DNA of 64,000 bases. Origin: Hyphomonadaceae bacterium (GTDB lineage Bacteria; Pseudomonadota; Alphaproteobacteria; Caulobacterales; Aquidulcibacteraceae). The stretch covers positions 1 to 64,000 of the forward strand of contig JACMMP010000130.1 in NCBI GenBank assembly GCA_014378995.1. The letters run 5' to 3'. The notes under the pieces were generated by a model. It had not been told where the DNA came from. It did no database searches and saw nothing but the letters and a program-made list of their open reading frames with translations. Position 1 is the first letter of the stretch, and the number at the start of each line of letters is the position of its first letter. This document shows positions 51,156 to 60,057 of the stretch, one piece after another. The position numbers and the translations under genes are program-made.

Positions 51156-51647
51156 CTACTGGCTGTAGATTTCCGAAATCGTCAGCTGCGCCGGCTGGGC
51201 CGCGCCGCTGGAATAGGTCCCGACCCAGATTTCGTACCGGCCGGACTGGGCGTTATTGAACCGGAGCGCCGGGTTCAGGCCGTTCGCGCCGCCATCGTCA
51301 TCGCAATACCAAGCGCCGTCCGGACCGTTGACCACCAAGGTCGTGTCGGAGTTCGCGGCCACTGAGATGATCAGCGGCAGCGAACCCGCGTTGAAGTTAA
51401 GCCGAACGTCCGGCGCGCTGGTGATCATGCCGCGGCAGGACGAACTCATGTTCGCGGCGCTTAGATTGCCGCCCGCGAGCACGTTGACGATGTACGGGTC
51501 CGGCGTGAAGCCGCCGTTCAGCGAGACCGTTCCGTAATTGGGCGTCGCGTTATAGTCCAAGCCGCCGCCACCGCCAGTCGCGGTGCTTGCGCATGCAGTG
51601 AGAGTCATGACGGCCGCAGCCGCCGCCAAAGTGCGTACTAAGTTCAT
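51156..51647 (-). CDS. PPC-like domain lipoprotein, tandem paralogue
   Basis: A 163-residue lipoprotein with lipobox LTAC (Cys20). The mature part starts with NYGTVSLNGGFTPDPYIVNV and ends with a bacterial pre-peptidase C-terminal-like beta sandwich: DTTLVVNGPDGAWYCDDDGG and RYEIWVGTY. Two conserved cysteines (SSSCRG, WYCDDD) probably form a disulfide. It is about half identical to the 51742 product, from which it differs in being lipidated. Ligand or role unknown; such domains often mediate binding at the cell surface. Confidence 0.83.
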   Translation of the reverse strand: MNLVRTLAAAAAVMTLTACASTATGGGGGLDYNATPNYGTVSLNGGFTPDPYIVNVLAGGNLSAANMSSSCRGMITSAPDVRLNFNAGSLPLIISVAANSDTTLVVNGPDGAWYCDDDGGANGLNPALRFNNAQSGRYEIWVGTYSSGAAQPAQLTISEIYSQ

Positions 51648-51693
51648 AGAAAAATCCCCCGCGCCCGATCGCCCGATCGGCGAGCCGCTAAAA

Positions 51694-51725
51694 AGCAAAA
51701 AGGCCGGAGCTTTGGCTCCGGCCTT
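51694..51725 (-). terminator. Rho-independent terminator of the 51742 gene
   Basis: An 11-bp stem (51700-51710 with 51715-51725) is followed on the minus strand by TTTGCTTTTT. It separates the two paralogous genes, so they are transcribed separately. Confidence 0.8.
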
Positions 51726-51741
51726 ATCGCGATTGGTGTTC

Positions 51742-52230
51742 TTACTGGGTGTTGCCGTCCAACTCGGAGATCACGAGTTGTGCCGGCTGGTTGGAGGCGT
51801 TCCCATAGGTGCCGATCCAAATGTCGTACTGGCCTGACGGCGGTGAGCCGAAACGAAGGGCCGGGTTGAGGCCCTGGATGCCGCCGTCATCATCGCAATA
51901 CCATTGGCCGTCCGGACCGTTCACGACCAGCGTCGTGTCGGCGTTGGAATTAACCGAGAGGATCAGCGGCAGCGAGCCTGCGCGATAGTTCAGGCGCACG
52001 TCCGGCGCGTCAGCGATGAAGCCGCGGCAGGAACTCGACACCGTCCGGGAGGAATCGATGCGGCCGCCCGAAGCAACGTTCACCACATACGGATCAGGGG
52101 TGAAGCCCGCAGCGAGGTTCACCGTGCCATAGGCAGGGTTCAGGCTAAAGTTTTGTGCGGCGGCAACGCCAGCCGTGGCGAGTGCAGCAACGGCCGCGCC
52201 GGCGGCGAATATACGTGCGATAGGCGACAT
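51742..52230 (-). CDS. PPC-like domain secreted protein, tandem paralogue
   Basis: The 162-residue protein has a type I signal peptide (cleavage near VAAA, residue 25) and no lipobox. It shares with its neighbour the blocks YGTVNLAAGFTPDPYVVNV, SSSCRG, DTTLVVNGPDGQWYCDDDGG and YDIWIGTYG. One copy is thus membrane-tethered and this one soluble, which suggests functional split after duplication. GGGGA precedes the ATG. Confidence 0.83.
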   Translation of the reverse strand: MSPIARIFAAGAAVAALATAGVAAAQNFSLNPAYGTVNLAAGFTPDPYVVNVASGGRIDSSRTVSSSCRGFIADAPDVRLNYRAGSLPLILSVNSNADTTLVVNGPDGQWYCDDDGGIQGLNPALRFGSPPSGQYDIWIGTYGNASNQPAQLVISELDGNTQ

Positions 52231-52348
52231 TTGATTTCCCCGTGTGTCAACGCGTCGGGCTCCGACGCGTGCGGTAAATCTGCCGCGTCCACCCTGAGCC
52301 GCACATGAACAGGAAGGCAAGATTGCGTCTAGAGCAAAAGAAACACGG

Positions 52349-52606
52349 TCAGGCGGCCGCGTTGAATTCGTGGACATCTGCGGGCTCCGTCACGGTAATG
52401 CAGAGCCGGTCGCCCTGGATCGTGATTTCGCCCCGGGCGATCGGATGGCCTCCCGCAAGGATCCAGAGTTCGTCTGATTCCCTTGTATCCAGGGGAATGA
52501 CGGCCCCCCGCCCCATCCGCAGCAATTGCTGCATCGGCATGTGGCAACGGCCCAGCACAACTGAGAGTTCAATATCGACGCGATGGACTTGGGTTTTATC
52601 GAACAC
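52349..52606 (-). CDS. FliN/FliM-like C-ring (SpoA) domain protein
   Basis: An 85-residue protein made of a single SpoA domain: VDIELSVVLGRCHMPMQQLL followed by RMGRGAVIPLD and GGHPIARGEITIQGDRLCITV, which parallel FliN. The basal-body FliN and FliM are normally encoded in fli operons, but no flagellar gene is adjacent here. It may be a second FliN, or a SpoA protein used in another rotary or secretion device. It is divergent from lipB. Confidence 0.85.
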   Translation of the reverse strand: MFDKTQVHRVDIELSVVLGRCHMPMQQLLRMGRGAVIPLDTRESDELWILAGGHPIARGEITIQGDRLCITVTEPADVHEFNAAA

Positions 52607-52659
52607 GTGACGGCCCCATGTGATTCCGCTCTAGTCGAACCTGAAAGGGTTGCGGGCGC

Positions 52660-53343
52660 GTGAACGAGGCAGCTGATCGGGTGGGTTGGGGCGTATCGCG
52701 CGGGCTCGTCGCGTACGAAACGGCAGTTCGCGCAATGGAGACGCGAGCGGCCGCGATCGCCGCTGGCGAAGAGCGCGAAATCGTTTGGCTGCTGGAACAT
52801 CCCTCGCTCTACACCGCCGGCGTGAGCGCGAAGGATGACGACTTGCTCGCGCCCGACCGCTTTCCTGTTTTCCGCACGGGCCGCGGCGGCCAGTTCACCT
52901 ATCACGGCCCCGGGCAGCGCGTCGCTTACGTGATGCTCGATCTGCGCAAACGCGGGCGCGATGTGACGCGCTTTGTCGCCGATCTGGAGCGCTGGATCAT
53001 CGGCGCGCTCGCAAGTTTCAACGTGGACGGCGAGATTCGCGCGGGGCGCGTCGGCGTTTGGGTCGAGCGCAAGGGGCCGGGCTGGGCGCGCGAAGACAAG
53101 ATCGCGGCGATTGGCGTGCGCTTGCGCAAATGGGTGAGCTATCACGGCATCGCCTTTAACGTGGAACCAGACCTGGAACATTTCTCCGGCATCACGCCGT
53201 GTGGGTTGAGCGCGCCGCAGTTCGGCGTCACCAGCCTCGTCGATCTCGGCCTGCCGGCGACGATGGACGATGCGGACGCGGCGTTGCGCGATTCGTTCCA
53301 TCGCGTGTTCGCTCAGACGGAAGACGCGCCACCTCTGGCGTAG
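52660..53343 (+). CDS. lipB: Octanoyltransferase LipB
   Basis: A 227-residue enzyme moving octanoate from acyl carrier protein to lipoyl domains. [20 protein letters not shown], the catalytic Lys147 in [18 protein letters not shown] and the nucleophile Cys181 in GITPCGLS are all conserved. It starts at GTG 52660. The stop is shortly before a small ORF at 53415. Confidence 0.96.
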   Translation: MNEAADRVGWGVSRGLVAYETAVRAMETRAAAIAAGEEREIVWLLEHPSLYTAGVSAKDDDLLAPDRFPVFRTGRGGQFTYHGPGQRVAYVMLDLRKRGRDVTRFVADLERWIIGALASFNVDGEIRAGRVGVWVERKGPGWAREDKIAAIGVRLRKWVSYHGIAFNVEPDLEHFSGITPCGLSAPQFGVTSLVDLGLPATMDDADAALRDSFHRVFAQTEDAPPLA

Positions 53344-53414
53344 TGCGCCTGTTGTATTTGCATCCACGCGCCAATCGCACATCATCTCCTTTATCGGATT
53401 GATGAGGTGATGAG

Positions 53415-53570
53415 ATGACGAATGCGCCAGCCGACAAAACCGCCAAGCGCATCAGCGCCGAAGACTGGTTCGCACGCTATGATTCTGTTGACCTCTTGAA
53501 GTCGCGCGCAGAACCGACAGAGGCGCCGCGCATGCGCCCGCCGGCTGACCGGATCGCCGTTCGCGGCTGA
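53415..53570 (+). CDS. Small hypothetical protein (51 residues)
   Basis: The ORF encodes a hydrophilic 51-residue peptide with AEDWFARYDSVDLLKSRAEP in the middle and a basic, Pro-rich end. The ribosome site GAGGTGAT is 4 bases upstream of GAG-ATG, a strong match to the anti-Shine-Dalgarno, and a terminator lies 34 bp after the stop. Both support a real gene although the product is not recognised. Confidence 0.6.
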   Translation: MTNAPADKTAKRISAEDWFARYDSVDLLKSRAEPTEAPRMRPPADRIAVRG

Positions 53571-53603
53571 CACTGCTTTCGAACCCCTGTTGAACCTCAT
53601 TTC

Positions 53604-53630
53604 AAGGCTCGCCCCCGGCGGGCCTTTTTC
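53604..53630 (+). terminator. Rho-independent terminator after the 53415 gene
   Basis: AAGGCTCGCC pairs with GGCGGGCCTT around a 4-base loop and is followed by TTTTCTTTG. Confidence 0.85.
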
Positions 53631-53741
53631 TTTGTCCGGCAAGGCGTGCGCCGGAAAATTAGGGGCGATGCGTCCAAACCGCGACGATACCGCATCTGTG
53701 TCGGTAATGGGGCAAAGTCCCCGGGTGCTATGGAGCCGACA

Positions 53742-54140
53742 ATGGAAGCCGATGTGTTTGTCCCGTTTGTTTTTTTCACGTTTCTCGCGGCCGTGATCCT
53801 GGTGCCGGTGCTGGCCAAGGAGCGCACTAAGCGCTCGGCGCACGAGCTCATCTCAGCGGCGCTATCGCGCGGCCAGGCGCTCGAGCCCTCGCTCGTTTCG
53901 CAGCTGACGCAGAACATGCTCGATGAAGGCAATCGGGCGCGCAAGAGCCTTGGCAACGGAGTCATTCTGCTGGCGCTGGCGGGCGGTTTTGTCGCCGCGG
54001 GTTTTCTGATCGACGGTTACGATCCCGATGGCGACGTCATTCGCGGCATGGCGGTGCCGGCGGTGTTGCTCGGCACGGTTGGTCTCGCCTTTCTGCTGCT
54101 GGCAATCTTCGATTACGCGACCAAGAAGCGCAACGCGTAG
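53742..54140 (+). CDS. DUF6249-like membrane protein
   Basis: The 132-residue protein has an N-terminal helix (about 5-22), a soluble helical part with AHELISAALSRGQALEPSLV, and two C-terminal helices (about 71-90 and 100-122). This layout matches DUF6249 proteins, of unknown function. The ATG at 53742 has GGAG 6 bases upstream; longer frames from 53646 lack a site. Confidence 0.75.
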   Translation: MEADVFVPFVFFTFLAAVILVPVLAKERTKRSAHELISAALSRGQALEPSLVSQLTQNMLDEGNRARKSLGNGVILLALAGGFVAAGFLIDGYDPDGDVIRGMAVPAVLLGTVGLAFLLLAIFDYATKKRNA

Positions 54141-54162
54141 ACGAAGCGGCGCACGAATAATC

Positions 54163-54194
54163 AGCGGAGGCCGTATGATGCGGCCTCCGCTTTG
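54163..54194 (+). terminator. Rho-independent terminator after the DUF6249 gene
   Basis: A perfect 11-bp stem (54163-54173 with 54181-54191) with a 7-base loop, followed by TTGCGTTT. Confidence 0.75.
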
Positions 54195-54296
54195 CGTTTG
54201 AACGCGCAGCGCGCCGCTGATGAAATGCGCGACAGGTTGCATCCAGCAACATCGTTAGCGGCATCTCAGGTGCGGAAGACGGAGGAGGAAAAACCA

Positions 54297-55199
54297 ATGC
54301 TGAAGTTGAGCTCTCGCACGCTCGTGACCGCCGTTATGATGTGCTGCGCTTCGCTTTTCGCGGCGCCCGTGAACGCCGCTGAAACAACGGATTCTGAAGC
54401 GATTGTTGTAACCGGGCAAACGCCCGAACGCGTGCAGCAATTCGTCGATTCCGTTTCCGCCGCCTCGCCGATGGCGGAGCAATTGCCGCGTTGGGACACC
54501 AGCATCTGCACAAGTTTGGCCGGTCTGCCGCGCCGGCAGGCGGAATTTATCGCTGACCGAGTCGCACAGCGCGCCATGGCGGTGGGCATCGAGCCGGGCG
54601 AGGCCGGCTGCCAAGCCAACGTATCCGTTATCTTCACGCAGGATTCGGATGAGGTCGCGCAACGCATGTTCGATCAGGATCGACAGATGTTCGCGTACTA
54701 TCAGGAAACCAACGTCTCGACGCTTGGCCAATCGGCTTTCAACCAGTTTCTTCGCTCGACGTCGCCGGTGCGCTGGTGGCATGTCTCGCACACGGTGACC
54801 GCCGACGGCCTCTCGCTGGCTGGCGATTCGTCGAGCGGAGGCCTGGAGAACGCGCCAACGCAGCGCGCCTCCGGAACGCGGCTGCGCAGCGAGACGCGTG
54901 AGGACTTACGCCGTGCGATCATCATTGTGGATGCGCGCCGCGTCGGCGCAGCGCAGCTCGCCGCGCTGGCGGACTACATCTCGATGGTGGCGCTGGCGCA
55001 GGTCGATCCCGCAGCGGACACGTCCGGCTTCCCCAGCATTCTCAATCTGTTCGCGCAGGGCGGTGAACCTGTCACCGAACTGACGCAGTGGGACCTCGCC
55101 TACCTCGACGGCCTCTACAATGTCACCCGCGCCGCGGCGAGCGCCCAACAACAAGAGCGCGAGATTGCCAGGCACATGAGCGGCGCCCAAACCCCCTGA
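54297..55199 (+). CDS. Hypothetical secreted protein
   Basis: A 300-residue protein with a signal peptide (cleavage after VNA, residue 27) and a mature start TTDSEAIVVTGQTPERVQ that is shared by a family of Caulobacterales secreted proteins. Two cysteines (TSICTSL and EAGCQAN) are placed for a disulfide. The remaining globular region has no named domain. GGAGGAGG precedes the ATG. It is monocistronic, with terminators before and after. Confidence 0.8.
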   Translation: MLKLSSRTLVTAVMMCCASLFAAPVNAAETTDSEAIVVTGQTPERVQQFVDSVSAASPMAEQLPRWDTSICTSLAGLPRRQAEFIADRVAQRAMAVGIEPGEAGCQANVSVIFTQDSDEVAQRMFDQDRQMFAYYQETNVSTLGQSAFNQFLRSTSPVRWWHVSHTVTADGLSLAGDSSSGGLENAPTQRASGTRLRSETREDLRRAIIIVDARRVGAAQLAALADYISMVALAQVDPAADTSGFPSILNLFAQGGEPVTELTQWDLAYLDGLYNVTRAAASAQQQEREIARHMSGAQTP

Positions 55200-55237
55200 C
55201 GCCCTAGGCCTAACGCAAGGGCATCACGTCAAATTCA

Positions 55238-55267
55238 GAGGCCGCGGTCGAACCGCGGCCTCTTTTT
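55238..55267 (+). terminator. Rho-independent terminator after the 54297 gene
   Basis: GAGGCCGCGG and CCGCGGCCTC form a perfect 10-bp stem with a TCGAA loop and a TTTTT tail. Confidence 0.9.
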
Positions 55268-55314
55268 ATGCATGATCGGCGTACACATTCGCGAACGTGC
55301 TTTCCGGAGACTTC

Positions 55315-56472
55315 ATGAGAATTCTGATCCTCGCCGCTGCGATGCTGCTCAGCGCCTGCGGCGGCAGCACCGTTGCCACCGCAACCACCGTCGCGGCGCC
55401 CTTACCGCGCGAGGCGAGCGGCTGGGTCGAACTTGAACCGCAACCTGTCGAGATTGATGGCGAGACGCTGACCGCCACTTGCTCGGATGTGCCGGGCGCG
55501 GACGCGGCGTTCAAGTTTTGGGCGCGCCGGGGCGCCAGCAACAACCTTGTTGTGTTCTTCGATGGCGGCGGCGCCTGCTGGGATAACCTCACCTGCTCGG
55601 TGCCGCGCCTTGCCGTCAACACGCGCGAGGAAGACGGTTTCTACAAAGCCGAACTGCTCCCTGGCGATGACCCGAACACGTTGTCGGGAGTTTTCGATCT
55701 CGATAATCCACGAAATCCGCTGCGGGACTGGAGCTTCGTGTTCGTGCCCTATTGCACCGGCGATGTGCATTCAGGCTCCAACACTGCGACCTACACCGAT
55801 CCAGATACCGGTGAGACCTTCACGCTGGAGCATCGCGGTGCAGACAATTTCCGCGTCGTGCTGGAATGGATGCGGCAAAACTTCGTGACCCCGGAGCAGA
55901 TCGTGGTGACGGGCTCAAGCGCCGGCGCTTACGGCGCGGCCACGCACTTTGCCCCCATCCGCGCCGCCTTCCCGGCCGGGCGCGCCCTGATGCTGGGCGA
56001 CGCCGGCCAGGGCGTCGCAACGCGCGACTTTCTGCAATCGCGCAACGGCAGCTGGCGTTATCAGCTGCCGGAGAGCGTCTTTGGCGCCGATGGCGAGGTG
56101 ACTGCGGACGAAGACATTGTCGGCATGCTGGCGGCGCATTATCCCGATGACCGCTTTGCGCAATACACGACCGCGCAGGACCTTACGCAGACGGCGTTCT
56201 ACGCGCTGATGGGCGTGCCGGGCGCGTGCCGCGCCTGGACCCAAAAGATGGCGACGGATCTTAGCCGGCGTCAAACCGCGCCGAATTTCCGCTCTTACGT
56301 CGCCGTCGGCCAATCGCATACGATTCTGCGCTCGCCCCTTTTCTACAGCCAGCGCAGCGGCGGCGCACCGTTCGCGGAATGGCTGGCGGCCGCGCTGAGC
56401 GATGAAGGCGACGACTGGACGAATCGCGCATGCGAAAATTGCTCTCGGCCGCCGGCACGCTGCCAATTCTGA
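55315..56472 (+). CDS. Pectinacetylesterase-family lipoprotein (alpha/beta hydrolase)
   Basis: The protein has 385 residues with a lipoprotein signal (LSAC). The fold markers are FFDGGGACWDN (oxyanion region), YCTGDVHSGSNT and the nucleophile motif GSSAGAYGA, all typical of the PAE/NOTUM superfamily. The catalytic His is likely in GQSHTILRSPLF. It probably hydrolyses an ester in the periplasm; whether pectin is the substrate is unknown. It is followed by a siderophore receptor, but a Fur-like box separates them. Confidence 0.85.
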   Translation: MRILILAAAMLLSACGGSTVATATTVAAPLPREASGWVELEPQPVEIDGETLTATCSDVPGADAAFKFWARRGASNNLVVFFDGGGACWDNLTCSVPRLAVNTREEDGFYKAELLPGDDPNTLSGVFDLDNPRNPLRDWSFVFVPYCTGDVHSGSNTATYTDPDTGETFTLEHRGADNFRVVLEWMRQNFVTPEQIVVTGSSAGAYGAATHFAPIRAAFPAGRALMLGDAGQGVATRDFLQSRNGSWRYQLPESVFGADGEVTADEDIVGMLAAHYPDDRFAQYTTAQDLTQTAFYALMGVPGACRAWTQKMATDLSRRQTAPNFRSYVAVGQSHTILRSPLFYSQRSGGAPFAEWLAAALSDEGDDWTNRACENCSRPPARCQF

Positions 56473-56500
56473 GCCATTTGCGGCCTGCGGCTTTTTCGCA

Positions 56501-56519
56501 GTTGCAAGTCAATCGCAAC
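56501..56519 (+). promoter_or_regulatory. Fur-like iron box upstream of the TonB receptor
   Basis: GTTGCAAGTCAATCGCAAC is a partial palindrome with TTGCAA and TTGCGA-type ends, similar to alphaproteobacterial iron boxes of the TTGCRANTC-ATTCGCAA kind. It lies 44 bp before the receptor start. The match is by eye. Confidence 0.5.
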
Positions 56520-56562
56520 AAGGATAATGCTAACGCCTCGCAAAAACACTCGGGGCGGTAGG

Positions 56563-58647
56563 ATGAAGATCAGGAAACGTGGGGCGCGTCGGACGCTGGT
56601 TCTGACGGGGACGATGCTGGCGACCTTGGGCGCCGCACCTGCGTTCGGAGAAATGGTCGCCGATTCCGAACCGATCGATGTGATCGGTCACCGGCCCGCT
56701 TACACTGAAGCCGAAACGTCCACGGCGACGCGCACGGACACGCCGCTCCGGGACGTGCCGCAATCGGTTACAATCATAACCAATGATCTGATTGAAGATC
56801 AGGCGATGCGCTCGATGGCGGACGTCGTGCGTTATGTTCCGGGCGTTTCGATGGGCCAGGGTGAAGGCCATCGCGACGCGCCGACGTTGCGCGGCAACAG
56901 CTCGACCGCGGATTTCTTCGTCGATGGCGTGCGTGACGACGTTCAATACTTCCGCGATCTCTACAACGCCGAGCGCGTCGAGGTGCTCAAGGGTCCGAAC
57001 GCGATGATTTTCGGCCGCGGCGGCGGCGGCGGCGTGATCAATCGCGTGACCGAGTGGGCGGATTGGTCGCCCGAGCGCGAACTCGCGCTGACCGTGGGCT
57101 CGTACGAGCAGTACCGCGGGACCGCCGACATCGGCGGCGCCTTCGGCGATGCGACCGCGTTGCGGCTGAACGCGGTCTACGAACAATCGGAGTCATACCG
57201 CGATTTCGTCTCGCTGGAGCGTTATGGCGTGAATCCCACCGCTGCGTTCCAGTTCGGCGACAGCACGACAGTGCGCGCGGGCTACGAGCACTCCCGCGAC
57301 GACCGCACCGTGGATCGCGGCGTGCCGTCGCAGAACGGCCGCCCCTGGAGCGGCAGCCGCTCGGCATTTTTTGGCAACCCGAACCTCAGCTACGCCGAAA
57401 CCGAGGTCGATATCCTCAACCTCCACGTCGATCACGACTTCAACGCCAATCTCGAACTGCGTAATCGCATGGTGGCCGCGGACTATTACAAATTCTACCA
57501 GAACATCCATGCCAACTCGGCCGTGAACGGCGCCGGCAACGTCGCGCTGCAGGGCTATAACGCCGCAACCGAGCGGCAGAATTTCTTTAATCAGACCGAC
57601 CTGATTTGGCGCGCCGAAACAGGCGCCGTGCGCCACACCGTGCTCGCCGGCTTCGAGTTCGGCATGCAAGAGACCGACAACACGCGCTCGCCCAATTTCA
57701 CCGGCCTGCCCACAGTGAATGTCGCAAGTCCGACAACGGCCGCCACCGGTGCGATCCCAACGCCGCTGCAAACGAACAACGCCGTCGGAGTGGATGTCGC
57801 CGCGTTCTATCTGCAAGATCAGGTCGCGCTGTCCGACCAATGGCAAATCGTGGCCGGCGTTCGGTTCGACCGCTTCGATCTCGATCTCGACGATCGCCGC
57901 GCCGCCAACGCCGATTTTAGCCGCCAAGACGATCTCGTCTCGCCGCGCGTGGGCGTGATCTATCGGCCAATCGAGCCGCTCTCGTTCTATGCGAGCTACG
58001 GCGTCTCGTATCTTCCTCAATCAGGCGATCAGTTCTCATCGCTCGACGCGACCAGCGCGGCGCTTGACCCGGAAGAGTTCGAAAATATCGAGCTGGGCCT
58101 GAAGTGGGATGTCTCGCCTGATCTTGCGTTCACCGCGGCAATCTATCGCCTTGAACGCAGCAACACCCGCGCGATCGATCCGATCACCAGCCTCACCGTG
58201 CTCACGGGCGCGCAGCGCAGCGAGGGGCTCGAACTCGGTCTCGCCGGTCAAGTGACCGAGAACTGGCAAATCGCCGGCGGCTACGCTTACCAGGACGCCG
58301 AAATCACCAGCACCACGACCGCCGCACCCGCCGGCCGCGCTGTGCCGCTGACGCCGGAGCACACGTTCTCGCTCTGGAGCATGGTGCGCTTTTCGCCGCG
58401 TTTCGGCGTCGGCGCCGGGGTAACGCATCAGAGCGAGATGTTCGCCTCCATCAGCAACGCGGTGACGCTGCCAGAATTCACCCGGATTGACGCGGCGCTG
58501 TTCGTGGCGCTGACCGACACGGTCGAGGCGCAGCTGAACATCGAAAATCTGCTCGATGAAGATTATTGGGGCACTGCGCACAACGACAACAATATCACGC
58601 CGGGCTCGCCGACCGCGGCGCGCGTGACATTGCGGACGCGGTTTTAG
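56563..58647 (+). CDS. TonB-dependent siderophore receptor
   Basis: A 694-residue outer-membrane receptor. After the signal peptide (cleavage near PAFG, residue 30) comes the plug domain with DTPLRDVPQSVTIITNDLIED, FVDGVRDDVQYFRDLYN and ERVEVLKGPNAMIFGRG, characteristic of the ferrichrome/catecholate receptor subfamily (TIGR01783-type), then the 22-strand barrel ending in the terminal Phe (LRTRF). Iron repression is expected from the upstream box. No siderophore synthesis genes are nearby. Confidence 0.93.
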   Translation: MKIRKRGARRTLVLTGTMLATLGAAPAFGEMVADSEPIDVIGHRPAYTEAETSTATRTDTPLRDVPQSVTIITNDLIEDQAMRSMADVVRYVPGVSMGQGEGHRDAPTLRGNSSTADFFVDGVRDDVQYFRDLYNAERVEVLKGPNAMIFGRGGGGGVINRVTEWADWSPERELALTVGSYEQYRGTADIGGAFGDATALRLNAVYEQSESYRDFVSLERYGVNPTAAFQFGDSTTVRAGYEHSRDDRTVDRGVPSQNGRPWSGSRSAFFGNPNLSYAETEVDILNLHVDHDFNANLELRNRMVAADYYKFYQNIHANSAVNGAGNVALQGYNAATERQNFFNQTDLIWRAETGAVRHTVLAGFEFGMQETDNTRSPNFTGLPTVNVASPTTAATGAIPTPLQTNNAVGVDVAAFYLQDQVALSDQWQIVAGVRFDRFDLDLDDRRAANADFSRQDDLVSPRVGVIYRPIEPLSFYASYGVSYLPQSGDQFSSLDATSAALDPEEFENIELGLKWDVSPDLAFTAAIYRLERSNTRAIDPITSLTVLTGAQRSEGLELGLAGQVTENWQIAGGYAYQDAEITSTTTAAPAGRAVPLTPEHTFSLWSMVRFSPRFGVGAGVTHQSEMFASISNAVTLPEFTRIDAALFVALTDTVEAQLNIENLLDEDYWGTAHNDNNITPGSPTAARVTLRTRF

Positions 58648-58704
58648 GGAAATCTGGAGGCCGGCGCTGGCCGGCGCGGCCGCTGACGGTCCATATTCAC
58701 GCGC

Positions 58705-59169
58705 ATGAACGCGCCCACCATCTTCATCGATGCTGACGCCTGCCCCGTGAAGGAAGAGATTTACCGGGTTGCGCGACGGACAGGCTGCCCGGTGCAGGTG
58801 GTGGCGAACATGTTCATGCGCACGCCGCCGGATGTGACGCTGACAGTGGTCGATGCCGGCGCCGACGTCGCGGACGACTGGATCGCCGAGCGCGTGCAGC
58901 CAGGCGACATCGTCATCACTAACGACATTCCATTGGCCAGCCGCACGTTGAAGGCGGGCGGCGCGGCGCTCGGCGCAAGCGGCAAGGCGTTCACCGAAAG
59001 CTCGATCGGGGCTGCCTTAGCGCAGCGCGAATTGATGGAGCATTTGCGCTCGTTCGGCGAAGGCATGGGTGGGCCAAAGCCCTTCTCACCGGGCGATCGC
59101 TCCCGCTTTCTCTCGTCGCTGGACGCAGCCGTGCAGCGCGCCAAGCAAGGCAAGCGCCAAGGCGGCTAG
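58705..59169 (+). CDS. YaiI/YqxD family protein (UPF0178)
   Basis: A 154-residue PIN-like protein with FIDADACPVKEEIYRVA at the start, VVDAGADVADDWI and DIVITNDIPLASRTL, the family's conserved acidic residues, and a basic C-terminal tail (GDRSRFLSSLD). The function is unknown, though a nuclease-like fold is accepted. Confidence 0.93.
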   Translation: MNAPTIFIDADACPVKEEIYRVARRTGCPVQVVANMFMRTPPDVTLTVVDAGADVADDWIAERVQPGDIVITNDIPLASRTLKAGGAALGASGKAFTESSIGAALAQRELMEHLRSFGEGMGGPKPFSPGDRSRFLSSLDAAVQRAKQGKRQGG

Positions 59170-59288
59170 GCTTGCGCTATCCCAACAGCTTGAATTTCGG
59201 CCTTTTCGCCCCACATTGATGCTTTGCGGCCTCTTCGCCGCGCGTTTGACTGCGCCATACCCCAGGCGCGGCTTGAGGCGACAAAGCT

Positions 59289-59576
59289 ATGAATTACGGC
59301 CGGCAATCCTTTAGACCCCCGCAGCCGCCGCACGTCGTGGCCAAGACGCTTAAATATAACGAAGCGCAGGAACATTTGCTGCGCCGTCTCGGCAGCGCTC
59401 TGGTGCTGCAATGGGACGAACTGCCCGACGCGTTGCAGGATTTGATCATCGATCAAGCTGCCGCTGTCGAAGACCGGGACGAGGCGGCCCACGACAGCAC
59501 CGTCATCGAAGCGTTCATCCGGAACGCCAAGGTCATCGCGCTCAGCAAACCGCCAGCGGTCCCCGAGGCGAAATAA
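59289..59576 (+). CDS. Small hypothetical protein
   Basis: A 95-residue, acidic, largely helical protein (YNEAQEHLLRRLGSALVLQWDE). Not recognised. Start and stop fit between the neighbours; it has no signal peptide or membrane span. Confidence 0.65.
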   Translation: MNYGRQSFRPPQPPHVVAKTLKYNEAQEHLLRRLGSALVLQWDELPDALQDLIIDQAAAVEDRDEAAHDSTVIEAFIRNAKVIALSKPPAVPEAK

Positions 59577-59667
59577 CGATCTGCGCGTGTGAAATCGCAG
59601 GAAAGTGCAAGCGGCGCTAGGCGCCCGGCAGGTACCTCGTGGGTGTTAACCACATGAGGACAAGCCG

Positions 59668-60042
59668 ATGCGCAATCCCATCGAAACATTCGTCCACCAC
59701 GCCGTCGCAGGGGTTTGCTTTCTCCTCGTGACGCTCATTGCAGCGCCCTCACCGGCGCTCGCGTCATCCGCTGGTGAAGCCGTGATTGTGCGCACGCGCG
59801 ATCTTGATCTCACCACAGATGCTGGCGCTCGGCGATTATTGCGGCGGCTCGATCACGCGATCGATCTCGTGTGCGGAGGCTCTTTCCTCCAACAATTTTC
59901 GGCCGCGCGTCGGGCGCACGCGACATGCTATGAAAGCAAAATGTCCGAGACACTGGCGCGGCTTGATGCGCCGCTCGTCCACGAGCAATATACGCGGCAG
60001 TCGGCGCGTACGAGGCAGCGCACGCGCAACCGGCAATCTTGA
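59668..60042 (+). CDS. UrcA family protein
   Basis: The 124-residue protein has a signal peptide (cleavage after ALA, residue 31) and the UrcA core: VRTRDLDLTTDAGARRLLRRL followed by two cysteines (DLVCGGS and ATCYES) that likely form a disulfide. The family is confined to Alphaproteobacteria and unknown in function. The basic tail RTRQRTRNRQS is unusual. It precedes the AraC gene by 15 bp. Confidence 0.88.
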   Translation: MRNPIETFVHHAVAGVCFLLVTLIAAPSPALASSAGEAVIVRTRDLDLTTDAGARRLLRRLDHAIDLVCGGSFLQQFSAARRAHATCYESKMSETLARLDAPLVHEQYTRQSARTRQRTRNRQS

Positions 60043-60057
60043 CGGAGAGCAGCCCCA

